Shown here: piece by piece, positions 16,947 to 24,258 of the stretch | How positions within the stretch are numbered: position 1 is the stretch's first letter | Layout: the number at the start of each line of letters is the position of its first letter | NCBI RefSeq assembly: GCF_037482845.1 | Contig: NZ_JBBHJW010000001.1 | Span: 186,001-250,000, forward strand | DNA length: 64,000 nt | Reading direction: 5' to 3' | Source: Paucibacter_B soli | Lineage (GTDB): Bacteria; Pseudomonadota; Gammaproteobacteria; Burkholderiales; Burkholderiaceae_C | The notes under the pieces: generated by a model | Told to the model about the DNA's origin: nothing | Databases searched by the model: none | What the model saw: only the letters and a program-made list of their open reading frames with translations | Translations under genes and position numbers: made by a program

Positions 16947-18014
16947 ATGTCCATCCACCAATCGCTGATTTCACCCACCGCCAATCCCGACCTCGAGCGT
17001 TCGCTGCGCGAGCGCATCGAGCGCTCGGCCGCGTTGAGCGGCGGGCTGGGCGAGCTGGAGCCCCTGGCCGTGCGCCTGGGTCTGATCCAGAGCACCCTGA
17101 CGCCGCGCTTCCGCGACCCGACGCTGGCGCTGTTCGCCGCCGACCATGGCCTGGCCGTGGACGGCATCGGCAAGCTGCAGGGCCGCACCACGCGCGAGCA
17201 GGCCTTGCTGGCGCTGCAGAACCGCCTGCCCTGCGCGGTGTTCGCGCGCCTGCAGGGCATGCAGCTGAGTGTGGTGGACTGCGGCATTGCCGAATCGCTG
17301 CCGCCGCACCCGCGCCTGCTGGCACGCAAGATCGCACATGGCACGCGCAACTCGCGCGTGGGCCAGGCGATGAGCATGGAACAGGCACATGCAGGCGTAC
17401 GCGTGGGCATGGAGATCTCCGACAACCTCAGCGGCAATGTACTGGCCTGCGCCGCCCTCGGCCAGGGCGCCGACGAGGCCGGCGCCCTGATCCTCTCCCG
17501 CCTGGTGGACATGCCGGTGCGTGAGCTGGTGGTGTCCGGGCCCGACATGCGCCAAGACGATCTGGCCCATCTGCTGGTGGTGCTGCACAGCGCCCAGGGC
17601 CGGCATCGCGACATCAGCGATCCGATGGAAGTGCTGGCCGCCTTCGGTGGTTTCGAGACCGCCGTGATGGTGGGTGCCATGCTGGTGGGTGCCAGCAAGC
17701 GCCATCTGATCCTGGTGGACGGCATCGCCGCCTGTGCCGCGCTCAAGGTCGCGGCCATGATCGCGCCGCCGGTGACGGACTACGCGGTGTTCTGCCGCAG
17801 CAAGACGCATCGCGGCCTCGACGAGGCCTTCGCCCTCTTCCACGCCTCGGCCCTGCTGGAGCTGGGCATGGAGGCGGCCGACGGCACCGGCTCGGCGCTG
17901 GCCTGGCCGCTGATACGCAGCGCTGCGGCCCTGCTCACTGAGGTGCGGGACTTCGGAGAGGGCCCGCCCACCACCCGCCCCAACCAGCTGGCCGTCGCGT
18001 CATCGCGTTTCTAG
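16947..18014 (+). CDS. cobT: CobT-like phosphoribosyltransferase with altered active site
   Basis: The 355-residue protein belongs to the nicotinate-nucleotide:dimethylbenzimidazole phosphoribosyltransferase family, which activates the lower ligand of cobalamin. Family landmarks are FAADHGLAVDG (about residue 63), VVDCGIAE (110) and VDGIAACAALKVA. Key spots differ from classical CobT: the GxGIGNTT region reads GMEISDNLSGN (154-164), and the LGEGTGA loop with the catalytic Glu reads AADGTGSALA, placing Asp312 where Glu is expected. The N-terminal KPPGSLG-type motif is reduced to SGGLG. No other cobalamin gene is nearby. The tail overlaps gspC by 15 bases. Fold assignment is firm; activity is uncertain. 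Confidence 0.75.
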   Translation: MSIHQSLISPTANPDLERSLRERIERSAALSGGLGELEPLAVRLGLIQSTLTPRFRDPTLALFAADHGLAVDGIGKLQGRTTREQALLALQNRLPCAVFARLQGMQLSVVDCGIAESLPPHPRLLARKIAHGTRNSRVGQAMSMEQAHAGVRVGMEISDNLSGNVLACAALGQGADEAGALILSRLVDMPVRELVVSGPDMRQDDLAHLLVVLHSAQGRHRDISDPMEVLAAFGGFETAVMVGAMLVGASKRHLILVDGIAACAALKVAAMIAPPVTDYAVFCRSKTHRGLDEAFALFHASALLELGMEAADGTGSALAWPLIRSAAALLTEVRDFGEGPPTTRPNQLAVASSRF

Positions 18015-18632
18015 GCCTTGCTGCATGGGTTGACGCAGCGGCACCGCGTTCGGCTCCGGCACATTCGACGGCGGCATGGACTGCATGGGCGGCAGCGGCA
18101 TATTGCCCACGACCAAGGGTGGCGTGGCATTGCCACCAGGATTTCCTCCCAGGATCACCGGCGATGGCGTCGCCACCGGCAGCGTGCCCGCGGCCGCTTC
18201 GGTGGGCGGTGCAAGCTGCAGCGAGAACGCCGATACGCCGGCGCGGCCCAGGGTCACGCTGCGGGCCTCAACTGCAAGCAGGCTGTACTCGCCGTCCAGC
18301 ATCGCGCCCACCCGCACCGTGCGCGGCGGGCCGCCGTCCACGGTCAGCAGGGCCACGCCCTCGCCGGCATGCCAGGCGCCCGCGCGCTTGGGCGCCACCA
18401 CGCCCAGCAGCTTGAAGCGGTTTTCGGCCGCCGGCTGGGCCGGCGTTTCGGCGGGCTCACTGGCGCTGACGCCGAACAAGCGACTCAGGTCGGCTTGCAC
18501 CACGCCGCGGTCGCCGGCACTGAGTGCGCCGACCGGTGTCGGTATGGCGCTTGGGGCCAGTTTGAGCAGCCAGTAGCCGCCGCTGCAGGCCAGCAGCCCC
18601 CACATGAGTAAAGCCATCGTTCGCGCAAGCAT
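18000..18632 (-). CDS. gspC: GspC, type II secretion inner-membrane connector
   Basis: GspC bridges the inner-membrane platform to the secretin GspD. From the ATG at 18632 the protein has 210 residues: a membrane helix near the start (ALLMWGLLACSGGYWLL), a linker, then the periplasmic HR domain (LSRLFGVSASE, FKLLGVVAPKRAGAW, GVALLTVDGGPPRTVRVGAML). A Pro/Met-rich C-terminus takes the place of a PDZ or coiled-coil domain. The longer frame from 18707 lacks support and would reach across the divergent promoter region. It is transcribed away from gspG-F. Confidence 0.85.
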   Translation of the reverse strand: MLARTMALLMWGLLACSGGYWLLKLAPSAIPTPVGALSAGDRGVVQADLSRLFGVSASEPAETPAQPAAENRFKLLGVVAPKRAGAWHAGEGVALLTVDGGPPRTVRVGAMLDGEYSLLAVEARSVTLGRAGVSAFSLQLAPPTEAAAGTLPVATPSPVILGGNPGGNATPPLVVGNMPLPPMQSMPPSNVPEPNAVPLRQPMQQGLETR

Positions 18633-18725
18633 GAGCCGATTATGATTCAAGCGACATTCGGTACCGGCCACTGCTCTCATGCCGGACAACACCTGACCCC
18701 ACCCCAAGGCTTACGGCCTATCACC

Positions 18726-19160
18726 ATGCATAGACCACAACCTCTCGGCCTGCGCCAGCACGGCTTCACCTTGATTGAACTGCTGGTGGTGCTGGTCATC
18801 ATCGGCGTGCTGGCCGCGCTGATCGTGCCCAATGTGCTGAGCCGCGCTGACGACGCCCGCGTAACAGCCGCACGCACCGACGTCAACAACCTGATGCAGG
18901 CGCTCAAGCTCTACAAGCTCGACAACCAGCGCTACCCCAGCGCCGAGCAGGGCCTGGAATCGCTGGTGCGCAAGCCGACCAGCGGGCCCACGCCGCCGAA
19001 CTGGAAGCCCTATGTGGAAAAGCTCCCCAATGATCCCTGGGGTCGTCCCTACCAGTACGCCAACCCGGGCGTGAAAGGTGACATCGATGTCTACAGCTTC
19101 GGCGCTGACGGACGTGCCGGCGGCGAAGGCAACGACGCGGACATTGGCTCCTGGCAATAA
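18726..19160 (+). CDS. gspG: GspG, major pseudopilin of type II secretion
   Basis: GspG forms the body of the secretion pseudopilus. The 144-residue precursor has a short leader ending QHG, then FTLIELLVVLVIIGVLAAL with Glu5, the prepilin peptidase signature. The C-terminal domain has the family pattern YPSAEQGLESLV and GRPYQYANPG, ending in the calcium-site region GADGRAGGEGNDADIGSW. It is the first gene of the plus-strand gsp operon. The longer frame starting at 18642 would add an implausible N-terminus. Confidence 0.96.
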   Translation: MHRPQPLGLRQHGFTLIELLVVLVIIGVLAALIVPNVLSRADDARVTAARTDVNNLMQALKLYKLDNQRYPSAEQGLESLVRKPTSGPTPPNWKPYVEKLPNDPWGRPYQYANPGVKGDIDVYSFGADGRAGGEGNDADIGSWQ

Positions 19161-19614
19161 GCCCTGGCCAGGCGGCGCGCGCGGCTTCAGCCTGATCGAG
19201 TTGCTGGTGGTGGTCGCGTTGATCGCGATCGCCGCCGCCACCGTCACCATGGCCATGCGCGACCCCGCCGAGGCACAGCTGCAGCGCGAGGCCGAGCGCC
19301 TCGCCGCTCTGCTCGAGAGCGCGCGTGCCGAGGCGCGCGCGGCCGGCCTGAGCGTGAGCTGGCGGCCGGTGCGCGATGCCTCGGGCGACGACTTCCGCTT
19401 CCAGGGCCTGCCGGCCCGCATCGCCTTGCCCAGCCGCTGGCTGGGCGCGCCGGTCGGGGTGGAGGTCCAACGCGCCACCGCGCTGGTGCTGGGCCCCGAG
19501 CCGCTGATCGGCGCGCAAAGCGTGCTGCTGCGCCTGGGGCAGGAACGCATCTGGGTGGCCACCGACGGCCTGGGCCCCTTCGAGGCGCGCCATGACGGCG
19601 CCGCTGCGCCATGA
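19144..19614 (+). CDS. gspH: GspH, minor pseudopilin of type II secretion
   Basis: GspH is a minor pseudopilin. After the leader ending GGARG comes FSLIELLVVVALIAIAAAT with Glu5. Its C-terminal beta domain is typical of GspH/FimT. Start choice is open: the TTG at 19144 gives 156 residues, a 14-residue leader and a 17-base overlap with gspG. ATGs at 19078 and 19087 would give leaders over 30 residues and overlap gspG by more than 70 bases. The stop overlaps the gspI start as ATGA. Confidence 0.85.
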   Translation: MAPGNKPWPGGARGFSLIELLVVVALIAIAAATVTMAMRDPAEAQLQREAERLAALLESARAEARAAGLSVSWRPVRDASGDDFRFQGLPARIALPSRWLGAPVGVEVQRATALVLGPEPLIGAQSVLLRLGQERIWVATDGLGPFEARHDGAAAP

Positions 19615-19979
19615 GCGCGCGCCATGCCGCGTGCGGCTTTACCCTCATCGAGGTACTGGTCTCGCTCACCATCGTGGCCATCACCCTGGGCGCCGGCATC
19701 AAGGCGGCGGGCGCCCTGACCGGCAATGCCGAGCGCCTGGCCAAGATCGTCTCGGCCCAGTGGTGTGCCGAGAACCAGCTCACCGAGATGCGCCTGGGCA
19801 GGCAGTTCCCCGGCGTGGGCGACAGCGAATTCGCCTGCGAGCAGCTGGGCCAGCAGTATCTCGGCCGCCTCGTCGTGCGGCCCACGCCCAACCCCAGCTT
19901 CCGACGTGTCGAGACTGTGATGCGCGACGCCGAGGGTCAGGTCTTGCTGAGCATCTCCACCATCGTGGGGCGCAACTGA
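19611..19979 (+). CDS. gspI: GspI, minor pseudopilin of type II secretion
   Basis: GspI is part of the pseudopilus tip with GspJ and GspK. The 122-residue precursor starts MSARHAACG-FTLIEVLVSL, with cleavage after Gly and Glu5 present. The WCAENQLTEMRL segment matches the conserved W-A-x-N-x-L motif of the family. It overlaps gspH by four bases, and its stop shares one base with the gspJ start (TGATG). Confidence 0.93.
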   Translation: MSARHAACGFTLIEVLVSLTIVAITLGAGIKAAGALTGNAERLAKIVSAQWCAENQLTEMRLGRQFPGVGDSEFACEQLGQQYLGRLVVRPTPNPSFRRVETVMRDAEGQVLLSISTIVGRN

Positions 19980-20605
19980 TGCGGCACACGCGCGGCTTTA
20001 CCCTCATCGAAGTGCTGGTGGCCCTGCTCATCATGGCCACCATGGCGGTAATGTCCTGGCGCGGCATCGATGCCATCATGCGCACCCGCGAGCTCAGCCA
20101 GGCCAGCCTGGAGCGCAGCGCGCGCCTGCAGACCGTGCTGGCGCAATGGGAGCAGGACCTGCATGCGGTGCAGGACAGCGGCGGCGTCCCGCCCCTGGCT
20201 TTCGACGGCTCGACGCTGCGCGTCACCCGCACCCATGCCCAAGGTCTGCAGGTGGTGGCCTGGAGCCTGCGTAACGGCCAGCTCTACCGCTGGGCCGGCA
20301 CACCCGCCACCACGCTGTCGGGGCTCAACGAGAGCTACCAGCGCAGCCTGCAGGCCTGGGCCCAGGACACGGGCCAGTTGCGCGCGCTGGAGGGCTTGAG
20401 CGGCTGGCAGCTCTACTACTACCGCGTCAATGCCTGGAGCAATGCGCAATCCAGCGGCGATGTGCAGGCGCCCGGCCCGGCTGCCTCAGGCGCCGGCGGC
20501 AGCCAGCCCCTGCCCAGCGGCGTACGCGTGCTGCTGCAATTCGCGCCCGGCAGCGGCTTTGGCGGACCGTTGACGCGCCAGGTGCTGCTGGAGCCCGGCA
20601 CATGA
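19979..20605 (+). CDS. gspJ: GspJ, minor pseudopilin of type II secretion
   Basis: GspJ is a pseudopilus tip protein. The 208-residue precursor starts MRHTRG-FTLIEVLVALLI with Glu5. The MSWRGIDAI and LQTVLAQWEQDLHAV segments are typical of the family. It ends with a Gly/Pro-rich loop and the strand GVRVLLQFAPG. The ATG at 19979 overlaps the gspI stop; any longer upstream frame is spurious. It overlaps gspK by four bases. Confidence 0.93.
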   Translation: MRHTRGFTLIEVLVALLIMATMAVMSWRGIDAIMRTRELSQASLERSARLQTVLAQWEQDLHAVQDSGGVPPLAFDGSTLRVTRTHAQGLQVVAWSLRNGQLYRWAGTPATTLSGLNESYQRSLQAWAQDTGQLRALEGLSGWQLYYYRVNAWSNAQSSGDVQAPGPAASGAGGSQPLPSGVRVLLQFAPGSGFGGPLTRQVLLEPGT

Positions 20606-21576
20606 GGCCCTTGCACCGAATGCGCCGGATGCACCGGCAAGGCGGGGCGGCCCTGCTCACCGCGATGCTGATCGTGGCGATGGTGAGCAGCCTGGCGGCC
20701 GGCATGGTGTGGCGCCAGTACCGTGCGGTGCAGATCGAGGCGGCCGAGCGTGCGCGTGCCCAGGCCAGCTGGATGCTGCGCGGCGCGCTCGACTGGGCGC
20801 GCCTGATCCTCGCCGAGGATGCACGCCCCAGCGGCAGCGAGCCCCCGACGGACCATCTTGGCGAGCCCTGGGCCGTGCCCCTGGCAGAGGCCCGCCTGAG
20901 CACCTTTCTGGCGGCCGACAAGGGCAATACCGACGACGGCCCGGAGGCATTTCTGTCCGGCAGCATCCAAGACGCCCAGGCCCAGTACAACCTGCGCAAC
21001 CTGGCCGTCAGCGAGCCAAACTCGCCCGCGGCGACCCAGGAACTGGCCACCCTGGTGCGGCTGTGCGAGAGCGCCGGCCTCAGCAGCGACGTGGCCACGC
21101 AGCTGGCGCAGAAGCTGCGGCTGGCCTTTGCCAAGAACGAGGACAAGCGCGACGGCTTGCTGCAACCCAAGAGCCTTGCCCAGCTGAGCTGGCTGGGCCT
21201 GCAGCCCGAGAGCATCCAACGCCTGCGCCCCTGGGTCACCCTGCTGCCCACCGCCACCCCGGTGAACCTGAACACGGCGCCGCGTGAGGTGATCGCGGCG
21301 CTATTCAACACCAATCTGGCAATCGCCGAAAAGATCGTGCAGGCGCGCCAGGCCGCGCCCTTGCGCAGCCCCGACGAGTTGCGCGTGTTCCTGCCGCCTG
21401 ATGTGCAGTTGGGCAACGAGCGCGCCGCGGTACGGACCGAATACTTCATCGTGATGGGCCGCCTGCGCCTGGACGAGCGTGTGCTGGAAGAGCGCTCGCT
21501 GGTACGGCGCGTCGGCCGCGAGATCCAGGTCGTGAACCGCGAACGTGTCAATCTGGTGCTGGAGACCTCGCCATGA
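20602..21576 (+). CDS. gspK: GspK, pseudopilus tip protein of type II secretion
   Basis: GspK caps the pseudopilus. The 324-residue protein has the leader MRPLHRMRRMHRQGG, then AALLTAMLIVAMVSSLAAG. As is known for GspK, there is no Glu5. The large alpha domain has the conserved AQYNLRNL and PVNLNTAPREVIAALF (helix-hairpin-helix-like) motifs. It overlaps gspJ by ATGA and is followed by a 44-base gap before gspL, the only real gap in the run from gspH to gspD. Confidence 0.95.
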   Translation: MRPLHRMRRMHRQGGAALLTAMLIVAMVSSLAAGMVWRQYRAVQIEAAERARAQASWMLRGALDWARLILAEDARPSGSEPPTDHLGEPWAVPLAEARLSTFLAADKGNTDDGPEAFLSGSIQDAQAQYNLRNLAVSEPNSPAATQELATLVRLCESAGLSSDVATQLAQKLRLAFAKNEDKRDGLLQPKSLAQLSWLGLQPESIQRLRPWVTLLPTATPVNLNTAPREVIAALFNTNLAIAEKIVQARQAAPLRSPDELRVFLPPDVQLGNERAAVRTEYFIVMGRLRLDERVLEERSLVRRVGREIQVVNRERVNLVLETSP

Positions 21577-21620
21577 GCCCACCGATAGCCTCCTAGAATG
21601 CCGCACCGAGACCATCGTCC

Positions 21621-22886
21621 ATGAGCACCCTCCTCATCTATTTGCCCACGCGCAGCCGCCTGCGCACACAGGCGCGTCCGCCGAGCCCGGGCGAGGGGCA
21701 GCCGCGTGGCGAGCAGGGCCCGGAATACGACTACCTCTACAGCGACGACGGCCTTAGTCCGGCCGTAACAGGCCGATGTGCCGCCGGCCAACTACCCAAG
21801 GCCGACAACGTGGTGGCCCTGGTCGGCGACGCCGAGCTCAGCTGGCATCAACTGCAACTGCCCAAAGCCAAGGGCAAGCGCCTGCGCGCCGCCCTGGCCG
21901 GGCAGATGGAGGACCTGCTGCTGGACGACCCCGAGGGCCTGCATTTCGCCATCGAACCCGAAACCATGGGCGGCGACCATGCCTGGGTGGCGGTGCTGGC
22001 GCGCGCCTGGTTGAGCGAGCACCTGGCCGCGCTGGACCAGGCGCATGTCGCGGTGGAACGCGTGCTGCCTCTGTCCTGGCCCAATGCCAGCGCACAGGGC
22101 CATTTCTTTAGCGTCGCCGAAGCACCCGACGGCGACGCACTCGCGCTACGCTGGAGCGCCGCCGACGGCGTCAGCACGCTGCGGCTGGAAGGCAGTTTTG
22201 CCCGCAAGCTGTTTGCGCCCGGCGTGGTGCAGACGGCGCGCTGGAGCGCCGAACCCGAGTTGGCCGCCGCCGCCGAACGCTGGCTGGGCAGCACCGTGAG
22301 CCCGCTGACCGCGGCCCAGCGAGCGCTGGCCGCCCTGCAAGGCCCGTGGAATCTGCGCCAGTTCGAGCTGGCGCCGCGCACGCGCGGTCTGCGCGCGCTA
22401 CGCCAACTGGTGCGCACCTTTTTGCATCGCCAGTGGCGCCCGGTACGCTGGGCCCTGGCGGGACTGCTGCTGGTGCATTTGCTGGGCCTGAACCTGTGGG
22501 CCTGGCAGCAGCGCGGCCTGCTGGAGGCGCGGCGTGCCGAACTCAGCCACATCCTCACGCGCAGCCACCCGCAGGTGCGCGCGGTGCTGGACGCGCCGAT
22601 CCAGATGCAGCGCGAGACCGATCTGCTGCGCGCCAGCGCCGGTCGCCCCGGCGACCAGGATCTGGAAACCCTGCTGGCCGCCGCCGCCACCGCCTGGCCG
22701 GGCGACCGCGGGCCGCTGGAAGCACTCTCCTTCGAAACCGGTCGGTTGATGATTCCGGCCAATGGCTGGAGCGAGGCGCAGATCCAGACCTTCAAGAAGC
22801 AACTGCAGAGCGAGGGCTGGCAGCTCGAGCTCAACGACGGCCGCATGAGCCTGAGTCGCGCCAGTCAGGGAGGCCGCCCGTCATGA
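21621..22886 (+). CDS. gspL: GspL, inner-membrane platform protein of type II secretion
   Basis: GspL recruits the ATPase GspE to the membrane and partners GspM. The 421-residue protein has an actin-like cytoplasmic domain (VVALVGDAELSWHQLQLP onward), one membrane helix near residues 275-295 (WALAGLLLVHLLGLNLWAW) and a periplasmic ferredoxin-like domain. Length and domain order fit the family. Its stop overlaps the gspM start as ATGA. Confidence 0.92.
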   Translation: MSTLLIYLPTRSRLRTQARPPSPGEGQPRGEQGPEYDYLYSDDGLSPAVTGRCAAGQLPKADNVVALVGDAELSWHQLQLPKAKGKRLRAALAGQMEDLLLDDPEGLHFAIEPETMGGDHAWVAVLARAWLSEHLAALDQAHVAVERVLPLSWPNASAQGHFFSVAEAPDGDALALRWSAADGVSTLRLEGSFARKLFAPGVVQTARWSAEPELAAAAERWLGSTVSPLTAAQRALAALQGPWNLRQFELAPRTRGLRALRQLVRTFLHRQWRPVRWALAGLLLVHLLGLNLWAWQQRGLLEARRAELSHILTRSHPQVRAVLDAPIQMQRETDLLRASAGRPGDQDLETLLAAAATAWPGDRGPLEALSFETGRLMIPANGWSEAQIQTFKKQLQSEGWQLELNDGRMSLSRASQGGRPS

Positions 22887-23428
22887 CACCAGGTTTGCAA
22901 CGCAGCCGTTCCAGCGACGGGCCGCTGGCCCCATTGCGCGCCAATTTGCGCCAACAGCTGGCGCCGCTGGTCAGCGCCTGGCAGGGGCTCGGGCCGCGCG
23001 GGCGCCTGGGCGCCCAAGCCGCCGGGCTGACGCTGGCGCTGCTGCTGTTCTGGCTCATCGCGGTGGCACCCGCGCTGCGTACCCTGCGCAGCGCACCGGC
23101 CCAGCTCGATGCGGTGGAGGCCCAGTTGCAGGACATGCAACGCCTGGCGCAAGAGACCCGCGAACTGCGCGCGCTGCCGGCCGTGCCGCTGAGCCAGGCC
23201 ACCGAGGCGCTCAAGGCCGCGAGCGACTATCTGGGCGCGGCCGCTTCGCTGAACATCACCGCAGACCGGGCCGTGCTGACGCTCAAGGGCGTCAGCAGCG
23301 AGGCCCTGCAGGCCTGGCTTACCGAGGTGCGCAGCGCCGCGCGCGCCCGCCCGGTGGAGGCGCAGCTGCAGCGCGGCCCGGCCGGCTTCAGCGGCAACAT
23401 CGTGCTGAGCCTGGGAGCTCCGGCATGA
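22883..23428 (+). CDS. gspM: GspM, inner-membrane platform protein of type II secretion
   Basis: GspM is a small bitopic partner of GspL. The 181-residue protein has a cytoplasmic N-terminus, a membrane helix near residues 48-65 (GLTLALLLFWLIAVAP), a coiled-coil stretch (LDAVEAQLQDMQRLAQETRELR) and a ferredoxin-like periplasmic domain. The ATG at 22883 overlaps the gspL stop. The longer frame upstream runs antiparallel to nothing and is only an extension inside gspL. Confidence 0.9.
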   Translation: MTPGLQRSRSSDGPLAPLRANLRQQLAPLVSAWQGLGPRGRLGAQAAGLTLALLLFWLIAVAPALRTLRSAPAQLDAVEAQLQDMQRLAQETRELRALPAVPLSQATEALKAASDYLGAAASLNITADRAVLTLKGVSSEALQAWLTEVRSAARARPVEAQLQRGPAGFSGNIVLSLGAPA

Positions 23429-24258
23429 TGGCGCTCAGTCAGCCTGCCGAGCCGGGCACGCGTGCACGCCACGGCAGCGTCCTGCGCTGGCCGCTGATAG
23501 GCGCCCTCCTCGGCACGCTGGTGGCGCTGATCGCCTTCGCCCCCGCCAGCTGGTTGGCGCATGGGCTGGCCAGCGCCACGCAGCAGCAGTTGCTGCTGAC
23601 CGACACGCGCGGCACCGTCTGGCGGGGCAGCGGTGTGCTGGTGCTATCGGGCGGCGCGGGCAGCCGCGACTTCAGCGCCCTGCCCGGACGACTCGACTGG
23701 TCGGTGGGCTTGCAGCAGCTGGGCCTGCTCCTGAAGCTGCGCCAGACCTGCTGCATCAATGGCGAAATGCAGCTACTGCTGCAGCCTGGCTTCGGGCGCC
23801 TGGCCATCAGCGTGCCGGCGCAGGGCGACTGGCAGGCGCGCTGGCCGGCCGCCTGGCTGAGCGGACTGGGCACGCCCTGGAACACCCTGCAGCTGAGCGG
23901 CTCGGTGCGCCTCACCACGCGGGAGCTGCGCCTGGATTGGGTGCAGGGACGCTGGCGCCAGAGTGGTGCTATCGAGCTCGACTTCATCAACCTCGCCTCG
24001 CGCGTCGCCACGCTCGCGCCGCTGGGCAGCTACCGCCTCAACATCAGCGGCGACCCCACCAGTGGCGCGTCCCAGCTGCAGCTCAGCACCATGGAGGGCG
24101 CACTGCTGCTGAACGGCTCGGGCACGCTGGGCGGTACCGCCAAGGCGCGCTTTCTCGGCGAGGCCAGTGCCGCGCCAGGACGCGAGGCGGCACTCAACAA
24201 CCTACTGAACATCATCGGGCGGCGCAACGGTGCGCGCTCGGTCATCTCGATCGGATGA
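23425..24258 (+). CDS. gspN: GspN, accessory protein of type II secretion
   Basis: GspN is an accessory inner-membrane protein found in a subset of type II systems; its exact role is not settled. The 277-residue protein has one N-terminal membrane helix (about residues 22-45, WPLIGALLGTLVALIAF) and a periplasmic beta-rich region with the family motifs GTVWRGSG and NGEMQLLL. Its C-terminal LNNLLNIIGRRNG is also typical. It overlaps gspM by ATGA and gspD by four bases. Confidence 0.9.
   Translation: MMALSQPAEPGTRARHGSVLRWPLIGALLGTLVALIAFAPASWLAHGLASATQQQLLLTDTRGTVWRGSGVLVLSGGAGSRDFSALPGRLDWSVGLQQLGLLLKLRQTCCINGEMQLLLQPGFGRLAISVPAQGDWQARWPAAWLSGLGTPWNTLQLSGSVRLTTRELRLDWVQGRWRQSGAIELDFINLASRVATLAPLGSYRLNISGDPTSGASQLQLSTMEGALLLNGSGTLGGTAKARFLGEASAAPGREAALNNLLNIIGRRNGARSVISIG

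Noticed and set aside
15403..17388. Long minus-strand open frame across ilvA and the start of the cobT-like gene
   Set aside because: It spans two genes and their gap, is low in complexity and rich in Ala/Arg/His, and shows no family motif.
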